Shown in pieces: positions 36,701 to 45,357 of a stretch of DNA of 64,000 bases. The stretch lies in the NCBI GenBank assembly GCA_964621525.1, contig CAZUMS010000017.1, positions 1 to 64,000 of the forward strand. The letters run 5' to 3'. Both the position numbers and the translations under genes were made by a program. This DNA comes from CAZMGV01 sp964621525 [NCBI: uncultured bacterium] (GTDB lineage Bacteria > JAGRBM01). Numbering within the stretch: the first letter of the stretch is position 1; every line of letters begins with the position of its first letter. The notes beneath the pieces were generated by a model. The model did not search any database. It was not told where the DNA came from and saw only the letters and a list, made by a program, of their open reading frames with translations.

Positions 36701-39700
36701 ATCGAGGCAAACACGCCCTGAAGTGTCGCCCGGCCGAAGCGGGACCAGCGGCTCTGGACCACGGCCGCAGGATCGGCTGAGTCGATATCGATGCCGCGGG
36801 CCAGTTCCGTGTCGTTCAGGCCCGTGGACATGGTCCAGCGGACTTTCCAGTCCGGGAACTCATGGCTTAGCGTCAGCAGGAAGCCGCGCACGGCCGCCTG
36901 GAACATGGCCTGGCTGGGGTCGAGGTCGATACTGTGGGCGCCGACGCCGACGACGATCAGGTTCGGGCGGGCCGATTTCGCCAGCGCAATCAGGTCGTTC
37001 AGCCGGAGCGACAGGTCGGAAACGAACCGCTCGGGGTTCCGGCTCGAGGCGCGGGCGTCGATCACGAGGACGTCTGCGCCTGTGAAGTCGCTGCCGAATA
37101 CCGCCGGTATGTGCACCGAGGCGCCGCGGGCCGAAAGGGCACGGGCCAGGTCTTCCGACTGGCGGCTCACCGACCAGATGGCGACGTTACGGCCCGACAG
37201 GAAATTCGTTTCACGGGCAGGGTTCGCCGAGGAGACATAGACCGGCACCTGACGCGAAATGGGGCTGGCCGCCTGCCACAGCTGCATCGGCAGGTTGCGG
37301 TTGGGGTCGGTGACGGGCCGGGGGGCCTCGTCGCTGAGGACCGGCATCTGCACGGCGAGCTCGAACCGGGGGACGGGCGTCTGGGCCGCTTCCGGCTGTA
37401 CAGTTCGCACCGGCGGTTCGTCCGTCGCGACGGCCCACAGGTGGGCGACCATGTTCTCGATGGCGTGGCCGTTTTTCTGCCAGAACTTCTCCCAGCGCGG
37501 GTCGTTCATCCAGCGAGCGAACGGATTGCCGCCGCTCACCGCCGGAGCAGCACTCATGGTGGCCTTCGGAGCCGGGGCGGCAGCCGCCGGAGCCGAGTAG
37601 GCCGGAGCGGGGCTGGCCGGAACACGGATCTCGCTCACCGGTTTGGCGACTGCGGGAGCGGGGCCCTCGTCCACGATCAGTTCTGCCGACAGGTGTGCGA
37701 GCGCTTCGACGAGCGAGAGGGCCTCGCCGCGCTTGGGGTGGCAGGTCTGGATCGCCACCGAGGGACGGCCCTTCAGGTTCGATTCCACGAGGCCGGCGAG
37801 CGCGCGCTTGGGGCCGCACTCGATGTACACCTCGATGCCGTCCCGGTACATGTGCTCCACCGAGCCGATCCAGTCGACCGAAGCCGCGATCTGGCGGGAA
37901 AGGAGGTCGATAATCTCCGGCCGGGCGCCGGGGCCGGTGGGGTAGGGCTCCGAAGTGACGTTCGAGTAGATCGTCACGTCCGGTCCCTTGATCCCGAGCC
38001 GTTCCAGAACGCGGCGGAGCGGTTCCGAGGCGGGGGCGACGATCTTGGAGTGGAAGGCGTGGGAGACGTTGAGAAGCACCGTCTCGACGTTCTTCGAATC
38101 GAGGAACTTCTTGAGCGCCTGAACCGAAGGCGTCTCGCCGCCGATCACGGTCTGCTGCGGCGAGTTGCGGTTCGCCACGGCGATGTAGCCCGGAATCTGT
38201 TTCAGGATGGGCTCCACGTCGGCGACCGACAGCGGCACCATCAGCATGAGGCCGTTGTCGTCGACTTTCACGTTCGCCATCTCGCGTCCGCGGGCGGCGA
38301 CTGCTTCAAGGGCGTCGTGGAACGACATGACTCCGGCGGCAACGGCGGCGCCATACTCACCGAGAGAGTGCCCGGCGACGGCATCGGGCCTGAAGCCCCT
38401 GGCGACCAGGTACCGGTGGATCGCCACGTCGGCCGTGAGGACGGCGGGCTGGGTGATTTCCGTCTGCTTCAGTTCGTTCTCGCACCGGGCCAGGTTCGCC
38501 TCGGAGGTATCGGACGGGTGAAGAATGCCGAGCAGCGAGCGGCCGATGAGCGGAGAGACCACCTGCTCGGCCTCCTCGAACGTGGCCCGCACTTCCGGGA
38601 ATACCATCAGTTCCCTGAGCATGCCGACATACTGGGAACCCTGGCCCGGATAGACGAAGGCGACGCGGGGCTTTTTCGTCCGGATATCGCCCGTCTTCAC
38701 GTTGAGCGCGGGCGGGGCCTTCTTGCCGGCCTTGAAGGCTTCCGCGATCTGGAGTGCCCGTTTCGCGCCGTCGGCGCGGTTCAGGAAACCAAAAGCGGCA
38801 TACTTGCGGCCCGTGCCCGACTGGTGGCCGGTAGGGTTCGCGGCCCAGGCTTCCAGTGCGGTCACGACCGACGCCGGATCGGCGCCGCGAACCACCACAT
38901 AGTCGGGGCCGTCCACAGGGGCTGGAGCAGGTTTCGGAGCCGCCGCAGGCTGGGGAGCGGGGGCGGCAGCAGCCGGAGCAGGCGCTGAAGCCGCAGCCGA
39001 TCCCGAAAGGCGCCCGGCGAGGTAATCCACGATCTTTTCCACGGTGGGGTAGTCGCGGAGTTTCAGGTTCGGATCTTTCTCAAGCCCCCAGTGTTCGCGA
39101 AGGGCGGCAAACACTTCCGCCTGCTTCACCGTGTCGATGCCGAGATCGGCCTCGAGGTCGAGCTGGCGGCCGAGGTCTTCCGGCTCGTAGCCGGTCTGGT
39201 CGGCCAGCGTCTTGATGACGACCTTCTCGATTTCGCCCTTGTCGACGGCGGCACCAGCCGAAGCGGCCGGGGTGGCGGACGCAGCAGGTGCCGGGGCAGC
39301 CTGCATGGGTTCCGGTGCCGAGGCGGGGGCGACGTAGCCGACCACCGCCGGAGCTTCGCTCACCGAGCGGCCGGTTGTGGGGACGGCGACCTGCCGGGAG
39401 GCTCCGGGGAGGTACTCCTCGCAGAGCGCATGGAAGTTCGTGCCGCCGAAGCCGAATGCCGAAACGGAGGCGCGGCGGGGAACTCCGGCCGGCGGGTTCC
39501 ACGGGCGGGCCTTCGTGTTCACAAACAGTGGCGAGCCCTCGCCGAGGCCGGTGCCCTGAGCCGGGGTTTCGAAGTTGATGGATGGCGGCAGGGTCTTGTG
39601 GTGCAGGGCCAGGACGATCTTGATGAGGCCCGCTGCGCCTGCGGCCGACTTCAGGTGGCCAATCTGGGACTTCACCGAGCCCACGGCGACCGCATGCGCC

Positions 39701-42700
39701 GGGACGCCGTGCTCCTGGAACCATTCCTTGAGGACGGAGGTCTCGGTGGCGTCGCCGAGTGGGGTCGAGGTGCCGTGGCACTCGACGAGGGTGACAGTCC
39801 GGGGATCGAGTCCGGCCATCTTGTAGGCCCGTTCGATGGCCTTGCGCTGACCCTGCGGGGAGGGAGCCGTGATGCCCCGTCCCGCGCCGTCGCTGGAGGC
39901 GCCCATGCCGCGCAGCACGGCGTAGATCTTGTCGCCGTCGCGTTCGGCGTCGGAAAGCCGCTTCATGACGAGCATGCCCACGCCTTCGCCCATGACGAAG
40001 CCGCTGGCGCGCTTGTCGAACGGGGCCGACATCTCGGCGGACAGGGCGCCCACCTTGCAGAACTTGATGTAGCTGTCGGCGTCCATGCCCCGGTCCACGC
40101 CGCCCGTGACGGCCATGTCGTATTCACCGGCAAGGAGGCCGAGGACGGAGGTGTGGATCGCGGCGAGCGAGGCCGCACAGGCGGCGTCACAGACGAAGTT
40201 GGGGCCCGAGAGGTCGAACACGCTGGCGATGCGTCCGGCGATGACGTTCGGCAGTTCGCCCGGCATGGAGCCGCCCGTGATTTCGGGCAGATCGCCGAGG
40301 AAGTTCTTTGATACATTGTCGACGATCTGCTTGCGCTGGGCGTCCGGCAGGGATTTCCAGGAGGGATCCTGCTCCAGCTTTTCGAGGATCATCGGTAGCG
40401 CGAGCCGGTAGGCATAGCGGTGGGTGTTCTCGCCGCCCTGTGAATTGCCGACGATCACCGCGCAGCGGGACTTATCGAACGGCCGGCTGTTGTAGTAACC
40501 GGCATCCTGAAGGGCCTCGCGCACGGCGAGGAGACTCACCCGCTGGGCGAGGTCCATCGTCTCGGCGACGGCAGGCGGGATCCGGAACGCCTTGGAGTCG
40601 AACTCGGGCTCCGTCAGGAAACCGCCGATGGCCGAATAGCTCTTGTCGGGGGCGTTCCGGTCGGCGGAATAGAACAGCTTCGTGGACCAGCGCTCGGCCG
40701 GGATCTCGCGGATTGAATATTTCCCGCTGGTGATGTTCCGCCAGTAAGCGGCAATGTCGCTGGCATCGGGGAAAATGCCGCCGAGGCCGACGATGGCGAT
40801 GCCCTCATTGTGACCGTTCGGGGCCGCAGGCTGCGGAGCCGGGACGGGCTTCGAAGCAGCTACAGGCTGGGGAGCCGGCGTGACGGCTGCCGGAGCTGGG
40901 CGCGGGGCTTCGGGAACCGGACGCGCGGCCGGGCGGGAGAGTTCGGCCACGCGGGCTTTCAATGCCTGTTCGGCACGGACCGTGTTGTCGGCGATGACTT
41001 CCGCGATGGTCGTGATCTCGCGGCGGAGCGCGGCGCACATGCCGACGTGGAAGAGGCCGGCGTTCATCTGCTCGGTGTCGTTGAGGTCCACGAACCGGAC
41101 GCCGCCTTCGGGCTTCTTCTCGATGCGCTGCTTCTTGGAGGCGGCGCGCAGGCCGCCGAGGTTTTCGTTCTCGTAGGCGTGCTTGCGGTGGTCGAGCGAT
41201 TCGCCGGCTTTCAGGCCGGCGTATTCCTTCTCGCGGATGGAGAACAGCTTGGCCGTCGGAGCCATGCGGGCGGGGGTCATCACCGTCTCGCCGATGGTCT
41301 CGGTGCGGTCCAGGTCGACAAGGACCCGCTGGTACATGGGGGACGTCGCGCCGGTTTCGACCGCCTCGCGGGTGAAGAGGAACGCCGTTCCCATCTGGAT
41401 ACCGAAGGTATGGCCTGCCTGACGGGCGCGGGCGGCAATGGCCGCGCCGATGACGGCGCCCTTCACGTTGCCGAAGCCGCCGGCAAACACGACATTCGCG
41501 GCCTTGCCTGCCGCTGCCGGACGGTCTGCGAGGGCCTGAACGACGCTCTGCCACAGGATGAACGAGGTGAGCTTGCCGATGTGGCCGCCCGCTTCGGTGC
41601 CTTCGAGGATAAAATCGAGATGACCCTGGTCCATTGCCGAGAGCAGCAGCGTGTGAACCGGGGTGTGGAGGAACGAGCGGATGCCCGCGCCGGTGAGGTC
41701 CAGCGCCTGTTCAGTCGTCCCGGCAGCCACCACCGCGAGGGGCGGATGGAGCTGCTTCATGTGGGCGATATGCTGGTCGCGGAAGAAGGCATTGGCCTCG
41801 AGGCCGATGATGCCGCCGCCGAAGGGACGGCCCTTGGCGATCTCCAGCGTATCTTTCAGGAGCTTTTCGCAGACGTTGCCCGGCATGTTGCCGAGGGCGA
41901 GGTTCGCCACGATGCCGTGGTCCATGATCTTCCCGGCGAACGGCGCGACGTCGCTCGTCTGGGCCATGGGGCCCTGGAAAATCGGGAATTTCGCGCCGAC
42001 GGACTTCGCGAAGGCCGACTGCTCGCGCCAGGGGAAATCGGCCGCGGCTTTGGCGGGGGCGGTCTTCATCGTGCCGATCACGGCCTCGACGATGCCGCCG
42101 GCGGTCTTCCACGCGTCGGCATAGGCTTTCGCCCAGCCCACTTCCTGACCTGCAGGGAACACTTTTTCGGTTGTGGAGGCGAAAGAGACGGCGGCGATCT
42201 TCTGGAGCTCGCGGTAGAGCGTCTCGGCGCGCTCGGAGCGGACGCGGGCAGCTTCGGGAGTCTTTTCTCCGGCGGCGGAGGCGAGCATCGCCTCTTCCGC
42301 CTGACGGAGCGTGCGCATGGCCTTGGCGCCCATCTTGCCGGAAACCCGGATGATGTGGCGGTCGGTGAGGCGCAGATGGACGGCATCCGTCCCCTGAAGG
42401 GAGAGGAGCGCCGTCTTCGCTTCCGCAGCGATGGGGAGTGAGCCCCAGGTCTGGACGTCGAGCACGACGCCGTGGGCACCGCCAGCGATGGCGCCCGCCG
42501 CCGTGTCGGGGCCGATACCGCCGCGAACGAGGACCGACAGGGCTGCGTCGTAGCGCTGGAGGAGGATGTAAGAGGACTCCTCACCGGCGACTCCGCCGGC
42601 TTCGAAACCCTTGAGGATGATGCCGGCGGGATTCGCCTTCGCTGCCTTCTCCCATGCGGGGCGTGAGGTCGCTTCGATCCAGACCGGCCACTGGCGGAAG

Positions 42701-42996
42701 GGGCCGGTGACAGCGGCGAGGTCGACCGACTCGTCCAGTTCCCAGTCCACCGGAACGATCACGGCCCGGACGTTCAGCCGGGCCAGTTCGGAGGGAGCGA
42801 GATCGGGAGCGATGATGACACCGGTTTCGAGGCCGACGGGAACCTTCGCAATGAGCGCAGCGCGGACGGAGGGGTCCGAGTAGGCGAGATCTAGGACGGG
42901 CAGCGCACCTTTCGAGGCGAGATCGCGGGCCTCGTTTTCAAAGAACTGGTTCGGGGGAAGAATCGAGAAACAAATCGTACCGGCTGCGTCGTTCAC
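33790..42996 (-). CDS. PUFA-synthase-like type I megasynthase (NPD-NPD/ER-KS-ACP-AT-KR-DH-ACP-PPTase)
   Basis: A 3068-residue iterative lipid or polyketide synthase. Domains in order: a degenerate nitropropane-dioxygenase-like half (residues 1-210, GFEAGG, VRGGIG); a full NPD-type enoyl reductase (about 310-660, EGTEAGGHIGK), like PfaD; ketosynthase (about 731-1195) with Cys940 in DAACAASL, His in VECHGTST and in QIGHLKSAAG; ACP1 (about 1250-1330); acyltransferase (about 1430-1770) with Ser1544 in GHSLGEYGA; ketoreductase (about 2100-2390, VTGGARGI, Tyr2300); hot-dog dehydratase (about 2408-2680, His2420 in DHAIAGTAVWPG); ACP2 (about 2690-2770); Sfp-type phosphopantetheinyl transferase (about 2810-3045, GVDIER, WSFKEAALK). 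Pro/Ala linkers join them. Both carrier domains read GIDTVKQAE, with Thr at 1289 and 2733 where Ser carries the cofactor. No thioesterase or chain-length factor is present. GTG start with GGAG seven bases upstream. Product unknown; probably a long-chain, reduced or polyunsaturated acyl chain. Confidence 0.93.
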   Translation of the reverse strand: MNDAAGTICFSILPPNQFFENEARDLASKGALPVLDLAYSDPSVRAALIAKVPVGLETGVIIAPDLAPSELARLNVRAVIVPVDWELDESVDLAAVTGPFRQWPVWIEATSRPAWEKAAKANPAGIILKGFEAGGVAGEESSYILLQRYDAALSVLVRGGIGPDTAAGAIAGGAHGVVLDVQTWGSLPIAAEAKTALLSLQGTDAVHLRLTDRHIIRVSGKMGAKAMRTLRQAEEAMLASAAGEKTPEAARVRSERAETLYRELQKIAAVSFASTTEKVFPAGQEVGWAKAYADAWKTAGGIVEAVIGTMKTAPAKAAADFPWREQSAFAKSVGAKFPIFQGPMAQTSDVAPFAGKIMDHGIVANLALGNMPGNVCEKLLKDTLEIAKGRPFGGGIIGLEANAFFRDQHIAHMKQLHPPLAVVAAGTTEQALDLTGAGIRSFLHTPVHTLLLSAMDQGHLDFILEGTEAGGHIGKLTSFILWQSVVQALADRPAAAGKAANVVFAGGFGNVKGAVIGAAIAARARQAGHTFGIQMGTAFLFTREAVETGATSPMYQRVLVDLDRTETIGETVMTPARMAPTAKLFSIREKEYAGLKAGESLDHRKHAYENENLGGLRAASKKQRIEKKPEGGVRFVDLNDTEQMNAGLFHVGMCAALRREITTIAEVIADNTVRAEQALKARVAELSRPAARPVPEAPRPAPAAVTPAPQPVAASKPVPAPQPAAPNGHNEGIAIVGLGGIFPDASDIAAYWRNITSGKYSIREIPAERWSTKLFYSADRNAPDKSYSAIGGFLTEPEFDSKAFRIPPAVAETMDLAQRVSLLAVREALQDAGYYNSRPFDKSRCAVIVGNSQGGENTHRYAYRLALPMILEKLEQDPSWKSLPDAQRKQIVDNVSKNFLGDLPEITGGSMPGELPNVIAGRIASVFDLSGPNFVCDAACAASLAAIHTSVLGLLAGEYDMAVTGGVDRGMDADSYIKFCKVGALSAEMSAPFDKRASGFVMGEGVGMLVMKRLSDAERDGDKIYAVLRGMGASSDGAGRGITAPSPQGQRKAIERAYKMAGLDPRTVTLVECHGTSTPLGDATETSVLKEWFQEHGVPAHAVAVGSVKSQIGHLKSAAGAAGLIKIVLALHHKTLPPSINFETPAQGTGLGEGSPLFVNTKARPWNPPAGVPRRASVSAFGFGGTNFHALCEEYLPGASRQVAVPTTGRSVSEAPAVVGYVAPASAPEPMQAAPAPAASATPAASAGAAVDKGEIEKVVIKTLADQTGYEPEDLGRQLDLEADLGIDTVKQAEVFAALREHWGLEKDPNLKLRDYPTVEKIVDYLAGRLSGSAAASAPAPAAAAPAPQPAAAPKPAPAPVDGPDYVVVRGADPASVVTALEAWAANPTGHQSGTGRKYAAFGFLNRADGAKRALQIAEAFKAGKKAPPALNVKTGDIRTKKPRVAFVYPGQGSQYVGMLRELMVFPEVRATFEEAEQVVSPLIGRSLLGILHPSDTSEANLARCENELKQTEITQPAVLTADVAIHRYLVARGFRPDAVAGHSLGEYGAAVAAGVMSFHDALEAVAARGREMANVKVDDNGLMLMVPLSVADVEPILKQIPGYIAVANRNSPQQTVIGGETPSVQALKKFLDSKNVETVLLNVSHAFHSKIVAPASEPLRRVLERLGIKGPDVTIYSNVTSEPYPTGPGARPEIIDLLSRQIAASVDWIGSVEHMYRDGIEVYIECGPKRALAGLVESNLKGRPSVAIQTCHPKRGEALSLVEALAHLSAELIVDEGPAPAVAKPVSEIRVPASPAPAYSAPAAAAPAPKATMSAAPAVSGGNPFARWMNDPRWEKFWQKNGHAIENMVAHLWAVATDEPPVRTVQPEAAQTPVPRFELAVQMPVLSDEAPRPVTDPNRNLPMQLWQAASPISRQVPVYVSSANPARETNFLSGRNVAIWSVSRQSEDLARALSARGASVHIPAVFGSDFTGADVLVIDARASSRNPERFVSDLSLRLNDLIALAKSARPNLIVVGVGAHSIDLDPSQAMFQAAVRGFLLTLSHEFPDWKVRWTMSTGLNDTELARGIDIDSADPAAVVQSRWSRFGRATLQGVFASIQGANGLKARQDRVWLVTGGARGITKEIVMDLARHLGGRFALVGSSPAPQGPVEAADEKAIRKEVRQAAKASGQQPSAAELEAEVRRRLGAAEIHSALEALRALGVEARYYACDLARPEGVKNLLRSVRADFGTINVVIHGAGREMSRSTAEKTLDDIRATLGVKLEGAISLALETRTDPLEAFVMFGSVVGRFGNKGQADYAAANGALTGLVRHFSAVGNPAARPLLIDWSAWAEVGMASRGVAKDFFKETGVDLIYPATGAPLVRAELMAGTAGEILACGTLGDLDRSGAVKPPPQVPAAPKGSTQLKVSTLTEPWLADHAIAGTAVWPGVGGIELMRREAGFGGKPFEVTDVKFERAIKVFTGKTADLKATPGSVEVLQPSPSGPEYKIHFRAGHFSVPSVKPERAAARMLAGNGALRQAVYQVYFHGPRFQVMTGAIEKAGQNWQFGARAGAVFSGGAAVAPADATASAIEAAFQAAGLRTMIETGASVLPSGIQWLAVHRPVEAGEALSISVTPVSKMDGGIYRCNVRVFGTDGSELLSLVGYDQVTTGTVETLPAALAALRDSPAVQTAPAAPAPVQAAPAPAANVPVTAAGRDEVFAVVMEVLCRETGYEPSDISPAADLEGDLGIDTVKQAEVFAQVRQHYGLEKDPNFKLRDYPTLNQLTDYVLKRIAEGGAPAAELQTAAPATAPAPAAEVQRAEVPVPASPLNAPWLRFQVLDIGTVLKDLDRDPNSVLAELSADEKGEYATITFEKRRLDWLAGRLAARRALRGFGVDGHIIVKADETGEPKFFGAHGERYGLTISHSNIWATAIVWEKRDIIGEERQLGVDIERIGDRTEAFLEDNFTAEERRALPAGPERGRVATIIWSFKEAALKTLGTGLRLRPDQVAILPDLANGTAEIRLSGEAETVRAQKNLASFSGRFTVAGEYILTVIEAIRPPSGVWKQDGGTRGWGMGVPLNAKDKS

Positions 42997-43019
42997 GCGG
43001 CGACTCCGTTCTGTACAGT

Positions 43020-43059
43020 TACCGGCCGGGGTAATTCACAGGTCTGTGTACGGCCGGTA
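43020..43059 (-). promoter_or_regulatory. nested inverted repeat in the megasynthase leader
   Basis: TACCGGCCG (43020-43028) and CGGCCGGTA (43051-43059) are perfect 9-base arms. Between them CACAG-GT-CTGTG (43037-43048) is a second inverted repeat. In the minus-strand transcript the hairpin would end 13 bases before the ribosome site. It could be an operator or an RNA structure. Confidence 0.45.
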
Positions 43060-43275
43060 GAAAAGCTGGAGGGGCTACAGATCCACAGTTCCCGTGGACC
43101 CTGCTTCTGCACCACTCCGTGCCGCAGAACAGCAATCGGGGTACCAAAGACCGGATAAACGGAAAATAAAGTATTTCACCGGAAAAATGGGGGTTTCTGG
43201 AGCAAAACCACCTGAAAACGGGCCGGCCTTTCCGGGTACACCGTTCGGCTCCGTGAAACGGGAAGTGCACTACGC

Positions 43276-43306
43276 ACCCCCGTCCGCACCGGGTGCGAAC
43301 CGGGGT
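43276..43306. repeat. 31-base imperfect palindrome
   Basis: Two 15-base arms around one central base match at 13 of 15 positions, the core being CGCACC-G-GGTGCG. It lies 32 bases after the methyltransferase stop. There is no T-tract, so a simple terminator is unlikely; an operator for the megasynthase gene is possible. Confidence 0.5.
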
Positions 43307-43337
43307 ATACAGCTAAAATCCTGAACTTATTGAGGTT

Positions 43338-43955
43338 TCAGGCCGGTTTGACGAGACGGAAGATGGCGACATTGGGCAGCATCCGCTCGTAACCCAGCAC
43401 CTTGAAGCCCGCCTCTTCGAAGTGATCGGAGAGGATGTGCGGCGGAAAGTAGACGGCAACGTCGGAGAGCCCCCGGGGCCCTCTGAGCCCGGACGTAATC
43501 GCCGCACAGAAGAACCGTCCGCCCGGCTTCAGCACCCGCTGGATCTCCCGGAACGCCTTCACCTGCTCCAGATAGAAGTGGCAGGAAATGGTGTTCAGGG
43601 CGACGTCGAAGGTCCCGGTTTCGAATGGCAGTTCATAGACCGAACCCTGAACGAACCGGGGCTTCGGACTCCGCCCGGATGAGGCGTGGCGTTCGGCCTC
43701 GGCGAGCATGTCCTTCGAAAAATCGAGGCCGGTGAGGTCGAGGCTCTGGTGATCGGCCGCAAGGTTCCGGAGAAAAAGCCCCGTACCGCAGCCCACGTCG
43801 AGGACTTTCTCCCCCGGCCGTGGTTTCCAGGCGGCCTCGATCTTCCGGTGGACACGCCGGTAATAAAGCTGCTGCGGCAGCGGGTTGTCGTAAAACCGGC
43901 TCCAGAGCCGGAAGAGGAGCGATACGCTCCGGGCGTTGGCTGGCTGTGCGTTCAT
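43338..43955 (-). CDS. class I SAM-dependent methyltransferase
   Basis: A 205-residue methyltransferase of the UbiE/small-molecule type. Motif I is VLDVGCGTGLFLRNL, the second strand acid is in LTGLDFSKDMLAEAE, and motif IV/V is FDVALNTISCHFYLE followed by EIQRVLKPGGRFF. The substrate is unknown. The ATG overlaps the upstream MBL-hydrolase stop by four bases, so the two are coupled. It is upstream of the megasynthase gene on the same strand but separated by 341 bases; a shared lipid pathway is only a possibility. Confidence 0.88.
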   Translation of the reverse strand: MNAQPANARSVSLLFRLWSRFYDNPLPQQLYYRRVHRKIEAAWKPRPGEKVLDVGCGTGLFLRNLAADHQSLDLTGLDFSKDMLAEAERHASSGRSPKPRFVQGSVYELPFETGTFDVALNTISCHFYLEQVKAFREIQRVLKPGGRFFCAAITSGLRGPRGLSDVAVYFPPHILSDHFEEAGFKVLGYERMLPNVAIFRLVKPA

Positions 43956-44881
43956 GCGGCGAGACGGAAGCTTTCGAATTTAGGATCTGAAGTGACCTTG
44001 CCGGCTTCCACAAGCAGCTCAAGGTGCTTTTTCACGTGCTTGCGCTCGAAATGGACCAGATGTTCCATCACCGCCAGGGTCTTGGTCCGGTAGACGACCT
44101 CCATCCGGAGCATGTCGTCCAGCCGCTTTTCGCCGGAAGCGAGGGCTTCGAGGATCAGCCGGTCGCGCCGCTCGAAATGGGCGTCGAAGGCGGCGATCTT
44201 CTCAAGGAACTGGTCACGGCCGAGCACTTCCTCGCCGTGGGACGTGAAGTAGTAATCGCATTTGAAGTCCCGGGCCCGTGCGATCGACTGGCGGAACTTC
44301 CGGATGTCGGAGGCATCGTTGCCGTACCAGGGGCCGAACGAAGTCAGGTCGATGTCCGTGATAAAGAGCAGCGACTCATCGGGGAAGAACAGCCCCGCAT
44401 GGCCCGGCGTATGGCCGGGAAGGGCCATCAGCTTGCCGGTGCAGCCGCCGAGCTCGATCAGCTCGCCGTCGTTCACCTTGCGGGCGACCGGGCGGGGACC
44501 TATCTTGAATACCTGCTGGAGCATCTTGACCTGCCTCTGGAGCAGGCTGCCCGGCATGCTTTCCACCCGGCCCACGAACTCGTCCATGTCCGAGATTGCC
44601 GCAGCGTCAGGGGCGCTCGCCCACACTTCGGTTTCCGCAGGGTAGGCGCCTTCGGACGCCCGGTGGTCGGCGTGATAGTGCGTATAGAAGATGAGGGCGT
44701 TTTCCGCCGCAAACTCCTTGTGACGCTCGGGCTGCGCCGCCGGATCGACGACGATCTTGCGGGGCCCATGGAGCACCAGGGAGTTGGCCCTGAGAAGCTG
44801 GCCCTTCACGGCATTGCCGAACAGGATCTCCAGATCGCCGATCCGGTAGCCGTTGTCGGTGGACTGAATTTCGGTGGGCAT
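43952..44881 (-). CDS. MBL-fold metallo-hydrolase
   Basis: A 309-residue metallo-beta-lactamase-fold hydrolase, probably with a two-metal site. The HxHxDH motif appears as THYHADHR near residue 68, then a later metal His in PGHTPGHAGLFF and an Asp in ITDIDLTS. A C-terminal helical part (residues about 215-309) resembles winged-helix tails in some MBL-fold proteins. The ATG at 44881 follows GAGG and is preferred over an upstream ATG at 44935. Substrate unknown. Confidence 0.88.
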   Translation of the reverse strand: MPTEIQSTDNGYRIGDLEILFGNAVKGQLLRANSLVLHGPRKIVVDPAAQPERHKEFAAENALIFYTHYHADHRASEGAYPAETEVWASAPDAAAISDMDEFVGRVESMPGSLLQRQVKMLQQVFKIGPRPVARKVNDGELIELGGCTGKLMALPGHTPGHAGLFFPDESLLFITDIDLTSFGPWYGNDASDIRKFRQSIARARDFKCDYYFTSHGEEVLGRDQFLEKIAAFDAHFERRDRLILEALASGEKRLDDMLRMEVVYRTKTLAVMEHLVHFERKHVKKHLELLVEAGKVTSDPKFESFRLAA

Positions 44882-45045
44882 TGAAAGGCCCTCGGATTGC
44901 GGCCAGCTCTCGCTCCGGCGGCTGACCGGATGCAATGCGGCGCGTCATGAGGGTAGACTATTTCCCGGCTCCATGGGAAACACCGTGTTTGCTTGATAGG
45001 GGTAACCCGGAACCGTCTCCGGATCCCGCCGCCGAGGCTATCTGA

Positions 45046-45345
45046 ATGACTCTGGCCGAATATTCGATCGCCCTTTCGGACGCCCTGCTGGCCGAGGTGA
45101 AACGGCGGGGTGGTTCGGCGAAGTTTGTCCGGCGGACCCTGCCGGACCGCCGGATGCTGGCGGGCATGAGGTTCGAACTGCCGGAAGGCGGCGCGTTCGT
45201 CTTTTCCAGCCTCCCGGACGGTATTCGAATCTGGCCGGGTTCGGGCTACGACAGTCCATCACTTCAGCCGCTTCTGACGATCTCCGCGCCGGAGGAAGAC
45301 GTCCCGGACCGGGTCCGGCAGATATTCGCCCTGATAGCCGGATAG
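45046..45345 (+). CDS. small hypothetical protein
   Basis: A 99-residue protein with no family I recognise. It has a short amphipathic N-terminus (YSIALSDALLAEVKRRGG), then a beta-rich middle with ELPEGGAFVFSSLPDGIRIW and a short C-terminal helix. GAGG lies ten bases before the ATG. It is oriented against both neighbours, and its stop lies 12 bases from the convergent VKOR-DsbA stop. Codon-position GC bias supports coding, but only moderately at this length. Confidence 0.55.
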   Translation: MTLAEYSIALSDALLAEVKRRGGSAKFVRRTLPDRRMLAGMRFELPEGGAFVFSSLPDGIRIWPGSGYDSPSLQPLLTISAPEEDVPDRVRQIFALIAG

Positions 45346-45357
45346 TCCGGCGCCGGC

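Larger units (their letters stand above)
42997..43337 (-). other. leader and upstream region of the megasynthase gene
   Basis: 341 bases without a credible gene. The region is palindrome-rich: CTGTACAG at 43011-43018, a nested inverted repeat at 43020-43059, and a 31-base imperfect palindrome at 43276-43306. It must carry the promoter of the megasynthase operon, but I saw no standard -35/-10 pair. Confidence 0.55.
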
